Part shown: positions 49,382-58,728 of the stretch, piece after piece
How positions within the stretch are numbered: the first letter of the stretch is position 1
How the letters are laid out: every line of letters starts with the position of its first letter
Assembly (NCBI GenBank): GCA_937891785.1
Contig: CALAGN010000071.1
Span: 47,463-111,462, forward strand
Reading direction: 5' to 3'
Length of the DNA stretch: 64,000 bases
Source: an uncultured Octadecabacter sp.
GTDB taxonomy: Bacteria > Pseudomonadota > Alphaproteobacteria > Rhodobacterales > Rhodobacteraceae
Notes under the pieces: model-generated
Told to the model about the DNA's origin: nothing
The model's input: the letters and a program-made list of their open reading frames with translations, nothing else
Database searches by the model: none
Position numbers and translations under genes: made by a program

Positions 49382-50125
49382 GTGTCGGCCACGATCATCA
49401 TCACACGCCCCTATGACGCTGCCATGCGGCTGGCCACCCGACTTGACGGTATGGTTGCGCGAGGGTGCACAGTAATAGTCTCGCCGGTTATCGAGATCGC
49501 GCCGGTTGCTGCAACGCCGCCAAGCAAGAACGTCGCTGGATACATTTTCACCTCGACACATGGCGTGACCAATTGCGCATCGTTTGAAATCAAAGACGGG
49601 GCTTCGTGCTGGTGCGTTGGCGCGAAAACGGCGCAAGCCGCACGCAGGGCGGGGTTTGATGTTGTAACCGTAGCGCATGATGCCAACTCATTGGCTCAGA
49701 CGATGCAGACACAACATCCTACCGGCACGCTTCTGTACCTTCGTGGTCGACATGTGAGCAGTGATCTTGCGGCGCAACTGACATCAGCGGGAATCCTGTG
49801 CGATGAAGCTGTGGTCTATGATCAGATCGCAGTGCCGCTTTCGGACGCCGCGCGCCGCGCACTTGGCGGTGAAGAACCGGTGATACTTCCCCTATATTCG
49901 CCCAGAAGCGCTGCGCTAGTTATGGAACAGGGCCCTTTTAAAGCGCGGATATTGGTTGCAGCCATCAGCGATGCCGCCGCAAAAGCGGCAAAGAACCTTT
50001 GTCCTGTGACCGTAAAAACGGCGCGATCGCCAAACGGAGAAGCGATGCGAGAGCTTATAATGCAACTGGCTGAGACGGTATGCCCTACCCCAACGCCGCT
50101 TGAGGGCCGCTTCGGTGCGGGATAG
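49382..50125 (+). CDS. hemD: Uroporphyrinogen-III synthase
   Basis: Closes and inverts ring D of hydroxymethylbilane in heme synthesis. The 247-residue product has [53 protein letters not shown] and the late [16 protein letters not shown], all in the typical HemD pattern. The start is taken as GTG in V-S-A-T-I-I-I because GAGGGGG lies 5 bases ahead; another GTG sits two codons earlier. The 81-residue track extension runs back through the tsaD promoter. No hemC is adjacent. Confidence 0.88.
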   Translation: MSATIIITRPYDAAMRLATRLDGMVARGCTVIVSPVIEIAPVAATPPSKNVAGYIFTSTHGVTNCASFEIKDGASCWCVGAKTAQAARRAGFDVVTVAHDANSLAQTMQTQHPTGTLLYLRGRHVSSDLAAQLTSAGILCDEAVVYDQIAVPLSDAARRALGGEEPVILPLYSPRSAALVMEQGPFKARILVAAISDAAAKAAKNLCPVTVKTARSPNGEAMRELIMQLAETVCPTPTPLEGRFGAG

Positions 50126-50166
50126 ACTTGCGACCAAATAAGTCCGGAATCGGAGAGGGTGTCAAA

Positions 50167-51408
50167 ATGGCAAAGAAACCAGCACGGCAAAGCAAAGCCG
50201 CAGCCAAGAACAACGACATCGTTGAAGAAGCCAAAGTGATTGCCGAGGACGAGGTTGAGCAAGCCGAGGTGGTGGAAGAGCCTGCCAAGGCTGAAGCGAT
50301 CACCGACGAGTCGCCCGCGCAGGATGGTATGCCTGCTGACGACGCTGAAACCGACTTGCCCCGCGACGAGGAGCCGGCAGAGCCTGAAGTTCAAGTGGAA
50401 GAACCCGCGGCCGACACAGAAAAGCGCAGAAGCGGTTTTCTTCCCCTGTTACTTGGTGGCGCAGCTGCTGCAGCGCTGGGATTTGGGGTAGCCTCATACA
50501 CGAATTTGTCGGGCGCCCAGCAATCACAGGATATGGCACAGATGATCGCAGATCAGGGTGCGCAGATTGCAGAATTGGAAACGCAGATCGCGGCGGTGCC
50601 GCCACCAGTCGATCTTGCGGGGCTTGAGGCTGCCATCGGGCTGACGCAAACAGACCTTTCGCAAGGCATTGAAGAGTTAGAGTTTTCCCTAGGTGCCCTT
50701 GATGCGCGACTTTCCGAAGTTGAGAAGCGCTCCAGTGCCGACGGTACATTGTCAGACACAGCACTTGCGGCATACGACCGCGAGCTTGAAGCGATGCGTG
50801 CTGAAATGGCCGCGCAGCAAGAATCTGTGCGCGCGATGGCCGAGGAAGCCGCGAGCCAACGCGCTGCTACCCAAAGCGAAACGCAGGCGATTGAACTTGA
50901 TTCGGTTGCGATAGCGCAGGCCGTTACGGCGCGCGCTGCATTAAGTCGCATTCAGGTGGCGCTGGATACTGGCGAGGCATTTGAGGATGCATTGACGGAT
51001 CTGCAATCCGTGACAGAAATGGACATTCCGCAAGCTGTGCTGGCTGCGGCGAGAGGGGTTTCGACACTCACAGCGCTGCGGGATGAATTTCCGGCCGCGG
51101 CCCGTGCGGCGTTGTCCACTGCCCGTGACGAAGGCGTCGCCGGCGAAACCGGCGGATTTGGTGCCTTCTTGCGCGATCAGCTTGATGTCCGTTCAGTCGT
51201 GCCACGCGAAGGTGGTGATCCCGACGCGATCCTGTCTCGTGCCGAAGCGGCCCTGCGGTCTGGCCGCTTGTCCGACACGCTTGCCGAAATCGAAACACTC
51301 CCCGAAGTAAGCCGCGCCGCCCTGACTGACTGGGTCGGGCAAGCACAAGCGCGTGCTGATGCAATCGCCGGGGTCCAATCCCTGTCCCAAACCCTGAACC
51401 AGAATTGA
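50167..51408 (+). CDS. Mitofilin-like membrane protein (COG4223 type)
   Basis: A 413-residue protein with a low-complexity acidic N-terminus (EDEVEQAEVVEEPAKAEAIT), one membrane segment at about residue 94-113 (GFLPLLLGGAAAAALGFGVA), then long coiled coil (DQGAQIAELETQIAAVP and RELEAMRAEMAAQQESVRA) and a C-terminal helical domain. Alphaproteobacterial relatives of this shape are mitofilin-like and sit between hemD and hemY. The ATG of MAKKPARQSK is used; the track adds 13 residues. Confidence 0.8.
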   Translation: MAKKPARQSKAAAKNNDIVEEAKVIAEDEVEQAEVVEEPAKAEAITDESPAQDGMPADDAETDLPRDEEPAEPEVQVEEPAADTEKRRSGFLPLLLGGAAAAALGFGVASYTNLSGAQQSQDMAQMIADQGAQIAELETQIAAVPPPVDLAGLEAAIGLTQTDLSQGIEELEFSLGALDARLSEVEKRSSADGTLSDTALAAYDRELEAMRAEMAAQQESVRAMAEEAASQRAATQSETQAIELDSVAIAQAVTARAALSRIQVALDTGEAFEDALTDLQSVTEMDIPQAVLAAARGVSTLTALRDEFPAAARAALSTARDEGVAGETGGFGAFLRDQLDVRSVVPREGGDPDAILSRAEAALRSGRLSDTLAEIETLPEVSRAALTDWVGQAQARADAIAGVQSLSQTLNQN

Positions 51409-51418
51409 GGTTGCCCAG

Positions 51419-52894
51419 ATGCTTTGGTCCCTGATTAAGATTGTCGCGTTCATCGCTATCGTGACTGGCCTCACATACGGGGCGGTTTATCTGCTAAACA
51501 TGTCCGGTGGCGCGGACATCACGATCGCAGGCTACAACGCGAACCTGTCGCCGCTGATGTTGCTTATCGGGCTGGTATTATTGGTTCTGGCTGTTTGGTT
51601 GCTGCTAAAGCTGATGGGGTTATTGGTTGCGACCTTTAAGTTCCTGAACGGTGATGAAACGGCGATTTCGCGCTATTTCAGCCGTAACCGTGAACGCAAG
51701 GGCTTCACGGCCTTGTCCGAAGGGATGATGGCGTTGGCGTCTGGCGAGGGGCAATTGGCGCTGGCCAAGGCCGCCAAGGCGGAAAAATATCTTGAACGGC
51801 CCGAATTGACGACGTTGCTGACTGCCCAAGCTGCCGAATTGGCCGGTGATCGTCGCAAGGCCGAAGAAACTTATAAACGACTGCTTGAAGACGACCGCAC
51901 CCGGTTCGTTGGTGTGCGCGGGATCATGAAACAAAAGCTGGCTGACGGTGATACCGCTACGGCATTGAAATTGGCCGAGAAGGCCTTTGCGATTAAGCCC
52001 AAGCATGTCGAAACGCAGGACGTCCTGTTGCAATTGCAGGCCTCGACCGAGGATTGGCACGGTGCGCGCAAGACGCTGGCGGCGAAACTCAAGAGCGGCT
52101 CGCTTCCGCGCGATGTGCATAAACGCCGCGATGCGGTTCTGGCATTATCCGAAGCTCGCGAAGTTCTGGCCGAGGGCAATTCAATCGGCGCCCGTGAGGC
52201 CGCGATTGAGGCAAACCGCCTGTCGCCCGATTTGGTACCCGCCGCCGTGATGGCCGCGCGCAGCTATATCGAACAGGGCAACGCCCGCTACGCCACGCGA
52301 GTCATCAAAAAAGCGTGGGAAGTGCATCCACACCCCGATCTTGCGGCCGCATTTGCCGAGATCGTGCCCGATGAAGACCCGAGCCAGCGGATCAAGCGGT
52401 TTCATGCACTGACCCGCATCAATCCTGATAATCCTGAAACGATCATGTTGAATTGCGAACTGCAGATCGCAGCCGAGAATTTCCTCCAGGCGCGCAGCGC
52501 TTTGCATGATCTGGTGGAATCTGGCCCAACCGCGCGAAACCTTACTTTGATGGCAGCAATCGAGCGTGGCGAGGGAAGCGACGATCAGATCGTGCGTGGC
52601 TGGCTGGCCAAAGCGCTTACGGCATCACGCGGGCCGCAGTGGGTCTGTGATAAGTGCCAGAACATCCATTCGTCTTGGAGCCCAGTCTGCACCAATTGCG
52701 GGTCTTTTGATACGCTATCATGGAAAACCCCGTCGTCAGGCGAAGTCGCTATGCCTGCGGGCGTCAAAATGTTGCCACTGATTGTTGGGCAGATCGCGGA
52801 CAAGTCCGAGGATTTGGTCGTCGATATGCAGGATTTTGACGTTGATACAATCGACGCCGAAGTCATTGATGAAGAAGATATCGTGGAAAAATAG
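51419..52894 (+). CDS. hemY: HemY-family TPR membrane protein with C-terminal zinc ribbon
   Basis: A 491-residue protein with two N-terminal membrane segments (about 6-27 and 40-62), the HemY_N domain, and TPR-like helices (AEKYLERPELTTLLTAQAAE and AEETYKRLLEDDRTRFV). The unusual part is a C-terminal Cys4 module, WVCDKCQNIHSSWSPVCTNC, around residues 407-427, spaced as a zinc ribbon or rubredoxin knuckle. This layout is reminiscent of LapB/YciM. It lies with hemD, but a role in heme synthesis is not established. Follows the mitofilin-like gene by 10 bases. Confidence 0.85.
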   Translation: MLWSLIKIVAFIAIVTGLTYGAVYLLNMSGGADITIAGYNANLSPLMLLIGLVLLVLAVWLLLKLMGLLVATFKFLNGDETAISRYFSRNRERKGFTALSEGMMALASGEGQLALAKAAKAEKYLERPELTTLLTAQAAELAGDRRKAEETYKRLLEDDRTRFVGVRGIMKQKLADGDTATALKLAEKAFAIKPKHVETQDVLLQLQASTEDWHGARKTLAAKLKSGSLPRDVHKRRDAVLALSEAREVLAEGNSIGAREAAIEANRLSPDLVPAAVMAARSYIEQGNARYATRVIKKAWEVHPHPDLAAAFAEIVPDEDPSQRIKRFHALTRINPDNPETIMLNCELQIAAENFLQARSALHDLVESGPTARNLTLMAAIERGEGSDDQIVRGWLAKALTASRGPQWVCDKCQNIHSSWSPVCTNCGSFDTLSWKTPSSGEVAMPAGVKMLPLIVGQIADKSEDLVVDMQDFDVDTIDAEVIDEEDIVEK

Positions 52895-52938
52895 GCCTTT
52901 TCCGTCAACATCCGGGGTGCTATCAGCCGCCCCAATAG

Positions 52939-53014
52939 GCCGCTGTAGCTCATCAGGTAGAGCACATCATTCGTAATGATGGGGTAGTAGGTTCGAGTCC
53001 TATCAGCGGCACCA
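52939..53014 (+). tRNA. tRNA-Thr (anticodon CGU)
   Basis: A full cloverleaf can be drawn: acceptor GCCGCTG with CAGCGGC, D arm GCTC-ATCAGGTA-GAGC, anticodon stem CATCA/TGATG with loop TTCGTAA (anticodon CGT), T arm GTAGG-TTCGAGT-CCTAT, discriminator A and encoded CCA. It reads ACG threonine codons. Mature length with CCA is 76 nt. Confidence 0.97.
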
Positions 53015-53039
53015 TTGCTCCACCAAAGTTATCCAGCGC

Positions 53040-53342
53040 TTAGTGGCTATGGCCGCATGCGCCAACAACACGGTTCATGCGCCATGTGATCATGGATAGC
53101 AGGCAGGATTGGCCGGGATCATTGGCATTGCGCATACGGCTCATCATGGTTGCCCAGTCTTCCTCGGGTGCGCTGCTGGAAAAATCGGCAACGGCCAACC
53201 GGGCATAGGTGGCGTGGTCAATACCTTCGGCCTCGGCTGCCTTGCCGAGTGCGGACCAGATTTCTGGTTCCGCAGGGGCCAGCCAGTCTTCGATGCCCGC
53301 GCCGGAATCTCGCGCGGCTGATAGTATTTCGCCTAACATCAT
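53040..53342 (-). CDS. Small protein of unknown function
   Basis: A 100-residue protein, MMLGEILSAARDSGAGIEDW onward, mostly helical and acidic (EPEIWSALGKAAEAEGIDHA), ending in a His/Cys-containing VVGACGHSH. Not recognised. The ATG of MMLGEI is preferred to the track start 10 codons before. It lies just after the tRNA on the opposite strand and may follow the ABC transporter genes. Confidence 0.6.
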   Translation of the reverse strand: MMLGEILSAARDSGAGIEDWLAPAEPEIWSALGKAAEAEGIDHATYARLAVADFSSSAPEEDWATMMSRMRNANDPGQSCLLSMITWRMNRVVGACGHSH

Positions 53343-53428
53343 GGCCTTGTCCTCACCCTGTTGGCACTGCAAATTTGATAGACCATGGGGGCGTCAATCG
53401 GCCCTGTCAATTCTTAACGCCCCGTAGG

Positions 53429-54067
53429 TCAGCGCGCCCCAATATTGTATATTTTTCCACCAGCGGCGCGCGCGTCTTCGATGTCGTGGGTCACCATGAT
53501 GACGGGTAGGTCGCGTGCAAGGGCGCGCTCGAACACAAGATCGCGCACTTGCGTGCGCAGGTCTGCGTCCAGTCGCGAAAACGCCTCGTCGAGGAGAAGA
53601 GCGCAGGGTTCAGCCAGAAGCATGCGCATCAAGGCAACGCGTGCTTTCTGACCACCCGAGAGCCTCGCGGGATCGCGGTCTTGATAACCGTCCAATTCAA
53701 CTTCTCGCAGTGCCTCGTTCACGCGTTCGGCGCGCTCGCCTGTCGTGCCGCCACTGCGCAACCCAAAGGCAAGGTTTGCCCCGACGCTCAGATGCGGGAA
53801 CAGCAAATCATCCTGAAAAAGGATCCCAGCGCGCCGCTGATGTGTGGGCAGTTTCGATATGTCATTCCCGTCAAGCCAAACCTCGCCCGTCGCTTGGAAA
53901 TCGGGCGCAAGGTTTCCGGTGATCAAGGCAAGCAGCGTCGATTTTCCTGAACCTGACGGCCCCATAATGCTCAGCACTTCACCAGGCCCGATGAGGGTGT
54001 TCATTTGGACAAGCACTTGCCCGCCCTTGCGGATCACCACATCGCGTAGCTCAAGACCTCTAGCCAT
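53429..54067 (-). CDS. ABC transporter ATP-binding protein, YnjD-like
   Basis: A 212-residue importer ATPase with Walker A SIMGPSGSGKSTLLALI, Q-loop AGILFQDDLLFPHLSVG, signature RLSGGQKARVALMRM, Walker B CALLLDEAFSRLD and switch His VTHDIEDARAAGG. The ATG of MARGLELRDVV is used, overlapping the permease by 8 bases; the track's 57 extra residues are permease shadow. Part of a YnjBCD-type transporter. Confidence 0.92.
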   Translation of the reverse strand: MARGLELRDVVIRKGGQVLVQMNTLIGPGEVLSIMGPSGSGKSTLLALITGNLAPDFQATGEVWLDGNDISKLPTHQRRAGILFQDDLLFPHLSVGANLAFGLRSGGTTGERAERVNEALREVELDGYQDRDPARLSGGQKARVALMRMLLAEPCALLLDEAFSRLDADLRTQVRDLVFERALARDLPVIMVTHDIEDARAAGGKIYNIGAR

Positions 54068-55745
54068 GTAGCCCTCGTCGATTGCGCCAGACCAAAGCGG
54101 GAATTGCGAGGGCCAACGCAAATGGCACAAGCGCAGCAGCAGTCTGCGCCAAACCGTAGACCGCAATCGCGCGTCGGTCACCCCCAGAGGCAAGCGCGAC
54201 AGCCTCGGTTGTGAGCGTGGAAACGCGGCCACCGCCAATCAGCAAAGTCGGTAGGTATTGGCCAACAGATACCGAAAGCCCAACAGCACTTGCAATCAAA
54301 ACGGGCCGCAGCAGCATCGGCAAACGCACTTGCCAAAAAACGCGGTTTGGCGAGGCCCCAAGTGCCGCAGCCGAAACCCCGTTGCGTGTGTCCCAAGCGC
54401 GATAGGGATCCCCAAGTGACAGGAAAACGTAGGGCAGCACAAAGACCAGATGCGCCGCAATAACCGGCCCACGCCCAACATCGGCACCAACCCCCAAAAG
54501 CAACGTCTGCAAGCCGGGCAGAAAGGCTGTTTGCGGCACCAGCAGCGGCAAATACAAAAGCCATAAGCCCGACGACGTCAATTTGCGCCTGCTGCGGTGT
54601 TCGGCCTCGAGGCAGCCAATAACAAAAAGCAACGCAAGCCCCGTCACAGCGGTGGCGACCCAGAACGTTTCCGCAAATGCGCCACCTGCGGCGGGACCAT
54701 GTCGCATCCATGTGCGTAGGCCAAAGCTATCGGGGAAAACGTTTGGAAAGCTCCAGAACCCCGCAAACGACCAGACAAGAAGCCCCGCAAGGCCCGCGAA
54801 AATCGCGGCAGCAGTAAGCCCTCCAAATAGCAATCCAGCTGGCTGCAGCGCCCAATCAAGCCGCCCGCGTCCGCCGCGCATGATCCAAGCGTGTCCAAGT
54901 CTCCTGACAACCATCTCTCCCAATCGCCACAACCCAAGTGTGGCCACAACCAACCCAAGTTGCAGCAAAGCCCCAGCTGCCGCCAAGAGCCGCATCCCAA
55001 GGTCGGGATCACCCATCCATTTAACGATCAATACCGAGAGCGGCGGTGGCGTCGTTGGTCCAAGGATAACCGCAACATCAACGACGGACATCGAGTAAGC
55101 GAGCACAACATAGATCGGCAATTTGATCTGTGCATAGACACGCGGAAACACCGCCTTAAGCCAACCGGTCAGCCGCCCGTATCCAAGGGATTGCGCGACC
55201 ATCAGGCTTTGACGTGGTTGCGTTTGGCCCAGGGCTGCGATGGTCATCAAAAGAAGGAACGGCACCTCTTTGACAACCAAACCTGCCGTCATGGCCAATC
55301 CGAAGGTGTCGTTTAAGATCAACAGATCGGGCGGGCGCTCCCATCCAGTCAGACCGGGCGAGATCAGCCGCGCGATCCAACCGGAAGGGGCGATAAGAAA
55401 GGCCAGCCCAAAGGCAGCAGCGGCGTGCGGTACGGATAAGAGCGGCGAGAGTAACTTTTCAAGAAATCGAAACGCGCGGGTGCCTGACCATCCACCGGCG
55501 ATAAGCGCGACGATCAGAACTGACAGGCCGGTCGCAAGTAGCCCTGTTGTCACCGATAGCCGCGTTGCTGTTCCAATTCCGGGGGTCGCCAAAAGGGCGC
55601 GAAATGGATCAAGGGACGGCCCGTCAAAACCCGCTACCGGCAAATGGCCGAAGGCGGGCAAGACGGTTCCCCATAGCCCGGCAATAACTGGGCCAAGCAT
55701 CGCAAGCAGGGTTGCGATTGGAATGAGGGTGATGGCGCGCGGCAT
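54060..55745 (-). CDS. ABC transporter permease, fused two-domain YnjC-like
   Basis: A 561-residue permease with about twelve membrane segments arranged as two halves of one fused chain. EAA-like loops are visible in the first half (MVAQSLGYGRLTGWLKAVF) and in the second (AAALGASPNRVFWQVRLPM). The fused layout matches YnjC. The substrate is not known. Confidence 0.88.
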   Translation of the reverse strand: MPRAITLIPIATLLAMLGPVIAGLWGTVLPAFGHLPVAGFDGPSLDPFRALLATPGIGTATRLSVTTGLLATGLSVLIVALIAGGWSGTRAFRFLEKLLSPLLSVPHAAAAFGLAFLIAPSGWIARLISPGLTGWERPPDLLILNDTFGLAMTAGLVVKEVPFLLLMTIAALGQTQPRQSLMVAQSLGYGRLTGWLKAVFPRVYAQIKLPIYVVLAYSMSVVDVAVILGPTTPPPLSVLIVKWMGDPDLGMRLLAAAGALLQLGLVVATLGLWRLGEMVVRRLGHAWIMRGGRGRLDWALQPAGLLFGGLTAAAIFAGLAGLLVWSFAGFWSFPNVFPDSFGLRTWMRHGPAAGGAFAETFWVATAVTGLALLFVIGCLEAEHRSRRKLTSSGLWLLYLPLLVPQTAFLPGLQTLLLGVGADVGRGPVIAAHLVFVLPYVFLSLGDPYRAWDTRNGVSAAALGASPNRVFWQVRLPMLLRPVLIASAVGLSVSVGQYLPTLLIGGGRVSTLTTEAVALASGGDRRAIAVYGLAQTAAALVPFALALAIPALVWRNRRGLHG

Positions 55746-55766
55746 CGTGGTTTGGCGCCCGTATCC

Positions 55767-56966
55767 CTATTGCGCGCTACCGTAGCGGCTGATCCAGTCA
55801 TCTGTGATCCGCGTCATCCAGCTTGGGTGCGGTTCGGCGACGACGCTGCCCAAGGCAGCAGGGGACAGTGTCGCGATGCCAAGATCCAATGCATCAAACA
55901 ATGCGCGGTCTTCGGCATTCAAGGCGGTCATGTCCAGCACCGTGCCATAACCCAGAACTTCGGGGTTTTGCGCGCGGGCCTGTGCCTCGGGGGACATCAA
56001 GAAGTTCGCGACGATCATTGCGCCAGCTGCGGAACCCGAATTGTAGGGAATGCCGACAAAGCTGGCGTTACCGATGGTTCCTTTGTCCAAGACGAAGGTC
56101 CGAACCGTGTCTGGCAGTTGTTGATTCGCAATCGCAGCCGTTGCCTCGCCTGGGCTAAAGGAAATCGCAAGATCGACCTCGCCATCGGCGATCATTTGCA
56201 ATTGCGCCGGGCCAGTGGCGGGATAGGCGCGACCCTGGCGCCAAAGCGTTGGTGTGAGCGCATCAAGGTAGCCCCAAAGCGGGGCTGTAACCTCGGCATA
56301 ATTCTCGTCGGTGGCAGCAGAATAAAACGGCGTCTGATCTTCGATCAGATCGACAAGCGCCTGCTTGAGAAAGGTCGCACCAAGGAAATCTGGCGGTTGT
56401 GGGTAAGTAAAGCGTCCAGGGTTGGCGGTGGACCATTCAAGAATCGCTTGCATGCTGCCAAGCGGCTCGGCCAGATCGGCGGTATCGTGGATAAAGACGA
56501 CTTGCGCCATCGCCCAAGGGGCCTCGTATCCCTCAACCGGCACGGTGAAATCAGTCTGCACGGTTTTGCCTTCGGTATCGACGACCGACCAATTGGGCAG
56601 GTGCTCGGCAAATGGTCCAAAAAGCAGGTCCGCATCCTTCATCGCCGCAAAATTTGCGCCGTTTATCCAGATCATGTCTATCGCGCCGCCATCGTCTACA
56701 CCGGCCTGTTTTTCGCTTAGCACACGGGTCACGGCGTCGGCGGTGTCGGTCAGTTTGACGTGTTCAAGCGTAACGCCATAGTCCTCGGCAACGCGCATTC
56801 CGACCCACGCGATGAAATCGTTCGTGGTCGTCGACCCACCCCAGGCATTCCAGTACACCGTCTGTCCCTGCGCCTCGGCAAGAACCGAATCCCAATCGGC
56901 GGGATCAGGATTGGCAAGTGCTGGCAGCGGCGCGAGCAGGGCGGCAACGAGGGCAAGGTGTTTCAT
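55767..56966 (-). CDS. ABC transporter substrate-binding protein, YnjB-like
   Basis: A 399-residue periplasmic binding protein with a signal peptide (KHLALVAALLAPLPALA-NP). QTVYWNAWGGSTTTNDFIAW, IDMIWINGANFAAMKDADLL and YPQPPDFLGATFLKQAL match the YnjB pattern. The ligand is not known. The ATG of MKHLALV is chosen; the 41 extra track residues belong to the upstream YnjF-like gene. It is the first transporter gene, 14 bases after ynjF. Confidence 0.88.
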   Translation of the reverse strand: MKHLALVAALLAPLPALANPDPADWDSVLAEAQGQTVYWNAWGGSTTTNDFIAWVGMRVAEDYGVTLEHVKLTDTADAVTRVLSEKQAGVDDGGAIDMIWINGANFAAMKDADLLFGPFAEHLPNWSVVDTEGKTVQTDFTVPVEGYEAPWAMAQVVFIHDTADLAEPLGSMQAILEWSTANPGRFTYPQPPDFLGATFLKQALVDLIEDQTPFYSAATDENYAEVTAPLWGYLDALTPTLWRQGRAYPATGPAQLQMIADGEVDLAISFSPGEATAAIANQQLPDTVRTFVLDKGTIGNASFVGIPYNSGSAAGAMIVANFLMSPEAQARAQNPEVLGYGTVLDMTALNAEDRALFDALDLGIATLSPAALGSVVAEPHPSWMTRITDDWISRYGSAQ

Positions 56967-56980
56967 AAATCCGGAGCCTT

Positions 56981-57589
56981 TCAGGCAGTAAAAAGTTGTC
57001 GTGCAGCATGAATACGCAACGCAGCCGTGGCAAAACACAACGCGCCGAAGACCCATGCCATCTGGGAAAAGTAAGCGGGAAAGAGGCAAAGGAACACAAA
57101 GAAGATGATAGTTTCAGTGCCGCCTAGAATGCCATTTGAATAATAGAGGGACTTTTGCCCCTGTGCCGTGGTTTGCATTTTCGCCTTTTCGGCAAGGATC
57201 GCGTAGCCAAGGAAGCTCGTGCCATTGAAGTAAAAGCTGGTCAGTAGAAACGCCCCTGCGGCGCCATTTGCACCTGTGTCATGCAACACAAATCCAAGGG
57301 GAATAGCGCCATAGAACAAAAAGTCGGCAGCGATATCGAGGTAACCGCCAAAATCCGTTTTTCGCGTGGCCCGTGCAACAGCACCATCAAGACCATCTGC
57401 AATACGTGACACAAGGAGAAGAACAAGCGCGGCCGTAAACGCACCAAACACAATGAGCGCCGCGGCCGATAACCCAATTGCGAGCCCGGCCAGTGTCACT
57501 GCATCAGCAGAAACGCCACGCGCCGCAATTGCGCGACCAAGCACGTTTAGCGGTGGATCGATGATCTTGCGCGCAGTCGCGTCGAGCAT
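56981..57589 (-). CDS. CDP-alcohol phosphatidyltransferase, YnjF-like
   Basis: A 202-residue inner-membrane enzyme with the family motif split over two turns, RIADGLDGAVARATRKTDF then GGYLDIAADF (the DG-x2-AR-x8-G-x3-D-x3-D pattern), and several membrane segments. Such enzymes join CDP-activated lipids to alcohols. In E. coli ynjF is linked to ynjBCD, and the same linkage is seen here. The acceptor alcohol is not evident. Confidence 0.9.
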   Translation of the reverse strand: MLDATARKIIDPPLNVLGRAIAARGVSADAVTLAGLAIGLSAAALIVFGAFTAALVLLLVSRIADGLDGAVARATRKTDFGGYLDIAADFLFYGAIPLGFVLHDTGANGAAGAFLLTSFYFNGTSFLGYAILAEKAKMQTTAQGQKSLYYSNGILGGTETIIFFVFLCLFPAYFSQMAWVFGALCFATAALRIHAARQLFTA

Positions 57590-57772
57590 GCTGTTACCTC
57601 TCTTGTCTTTTGGTTGTGGCTGATGCGTCGGTTTGGTGCAATCGCTCTGACGCGAATGTGAGGCGGTGTAGGATGTCGTATCCGGTCACCGCAAATTGAG
57701 CAGCTTGCAACATCGCTCGCAATTGGGTTCTCTTGCCCCATATTCTTCCTCTAACCAGAAGAAAGGGACGCC

Positions 57773-58222
57773 ATGACCACCTATCACAAGAACCCAGATG
57801 TGATTGCTACCCTGACGCCGGAACAGTATCGCGTTACTCAGGAAAGTGGGACTGAACGCGCGGGGACTGGTCCTTATCTTGATAACAAAGAGCCCGGAAT
57901 CTACGTGGATATCGTGTCAGGCGAGCCGCTGTTCGCGTCATCGGATAAATATGAAAGCGGCTGTGGCTGGCCAAGCTTTACCAAACCGATCGCGGACATC
58001 CACGTTAATGAACTGCGCGACATGACCCACGGCATGATCCGAACCGAAGTGCGTAGCACGCATGGTGACAGCCACCTTGGCCACGTCTTTCCCGACGGAC
58101 CTGCCGAAAGCGGCGGTTTGCGTTATTGCATCAATGGTGCCAGCCTGCGGTTTGTCGCACGCTTCGACATGGAGACCGAAGGCTATGGCGCATTCATCGA
58201 TCAAGTGGAGGACGTAGCATGA
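57773..58222 (+). CDS. msrB: Peptide-methionine (R)-S-oxide reductase MsrB
   Basis: Reduces methionine-R-sulfoxide. The 149-residue product has [19 protein letters not shown] with one Cys of the zinc or resolving pair and [12 protein letters not shown] with the catalytic Cys, plus [17 protein letters not shown]. Overlaps msrA by ATGA, so both diastereomers are handled by one operon. Confidence 0.96.
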   Translation: MTTYHKNPDVIATLTPEQYRVTQESGTERAGTGPYLDNKEPGIYVDIVSGEPLFASSDKYESGCGWPSFTKPIADIHVNELRDMTHGMIRTEVRSTHGDSHLGHVFPDGPAESGGLRYCINGASLRFVARFDMETEGYGAFIDQVEDVA

Positions 58223-58725
58223 GCGAACGCGCAGTTTTGGCAGGCGGATGTTTCTGGGGCATGCAAGATCTGATACGCAAGATGCCCGGCGTAGTCTCCA
58301 CACGCGTGGGCTATACGGGTGGCGATGTTGACAACGCGACCTATCGTGACCACGGCACCCATGCTGAAGGGATCGAGATCATCTTTGACCCATCAGTGAT
58401 GAGCTATCGCAAACTGTTGGAGTTCTTTTTCCAGATCCATGATCCGACGACGGCCAATCGTCAGGGTAATGACCGTGGCATGTCGTATCGTTCGGCGATT
58501 TATTATGTTGATGACGCTCAGAAAGAAGAGGCGATGGGCACGATCGCTGATGTTGAAGCAAGCGGGATGTGGCCCGGCAAGGTCGTGACCGAAGTCGCGC
58601 CAGCGAGCGCGTTCTGGGAGGCAGAGCCTGGGCATCAGGATTATCTTGAGCGACTGCCCAATGGTTATACCTGCCACTTCGTGCGGCCGGATTGGATTCT
58701 GCCGCGCCATAACGCAGCAGAATAG
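58219..58725 (+). CDS. msrA: Peptide-methionine (S)-S-oxide reductase MsrA, cytosolic
   Basis: A 168-residue MsrA with the catalytic motif [33 protein letters not shown] and [19 protein letters not shown]. No signal peptide, unlike the exported paralogue at the left end of the window. The ATG of [10 protein letters not shown] overlaps the msrB stop; the 31 extra track residues are msrB shadow. Confidence 0.96.
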   Translation: MSERAVLAGGCFWGMQDLIRKMPGVVSTRVGYTGGDVDNATYRDHGTHAEGIEIIFDPSVMSYRKLLEFFFQIHDPTTANRQGNDRGMSYRSAIYYVDDAQKEEAMGTIADVEASGMWPGKVVTEVAPASAFWEAEPGHQDYLERLPNGYTCHFVRPDWILPRHNAAE

Positions 58726-58728
58726 ACA

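Noticed and set aside
53343-53428. Hairpin GGGCGT...ACGCCC after the ABC ATPase gene
   Set aside because: The loop is longer than 20 bases and there is no T tract, so it is not supported as a terminator.
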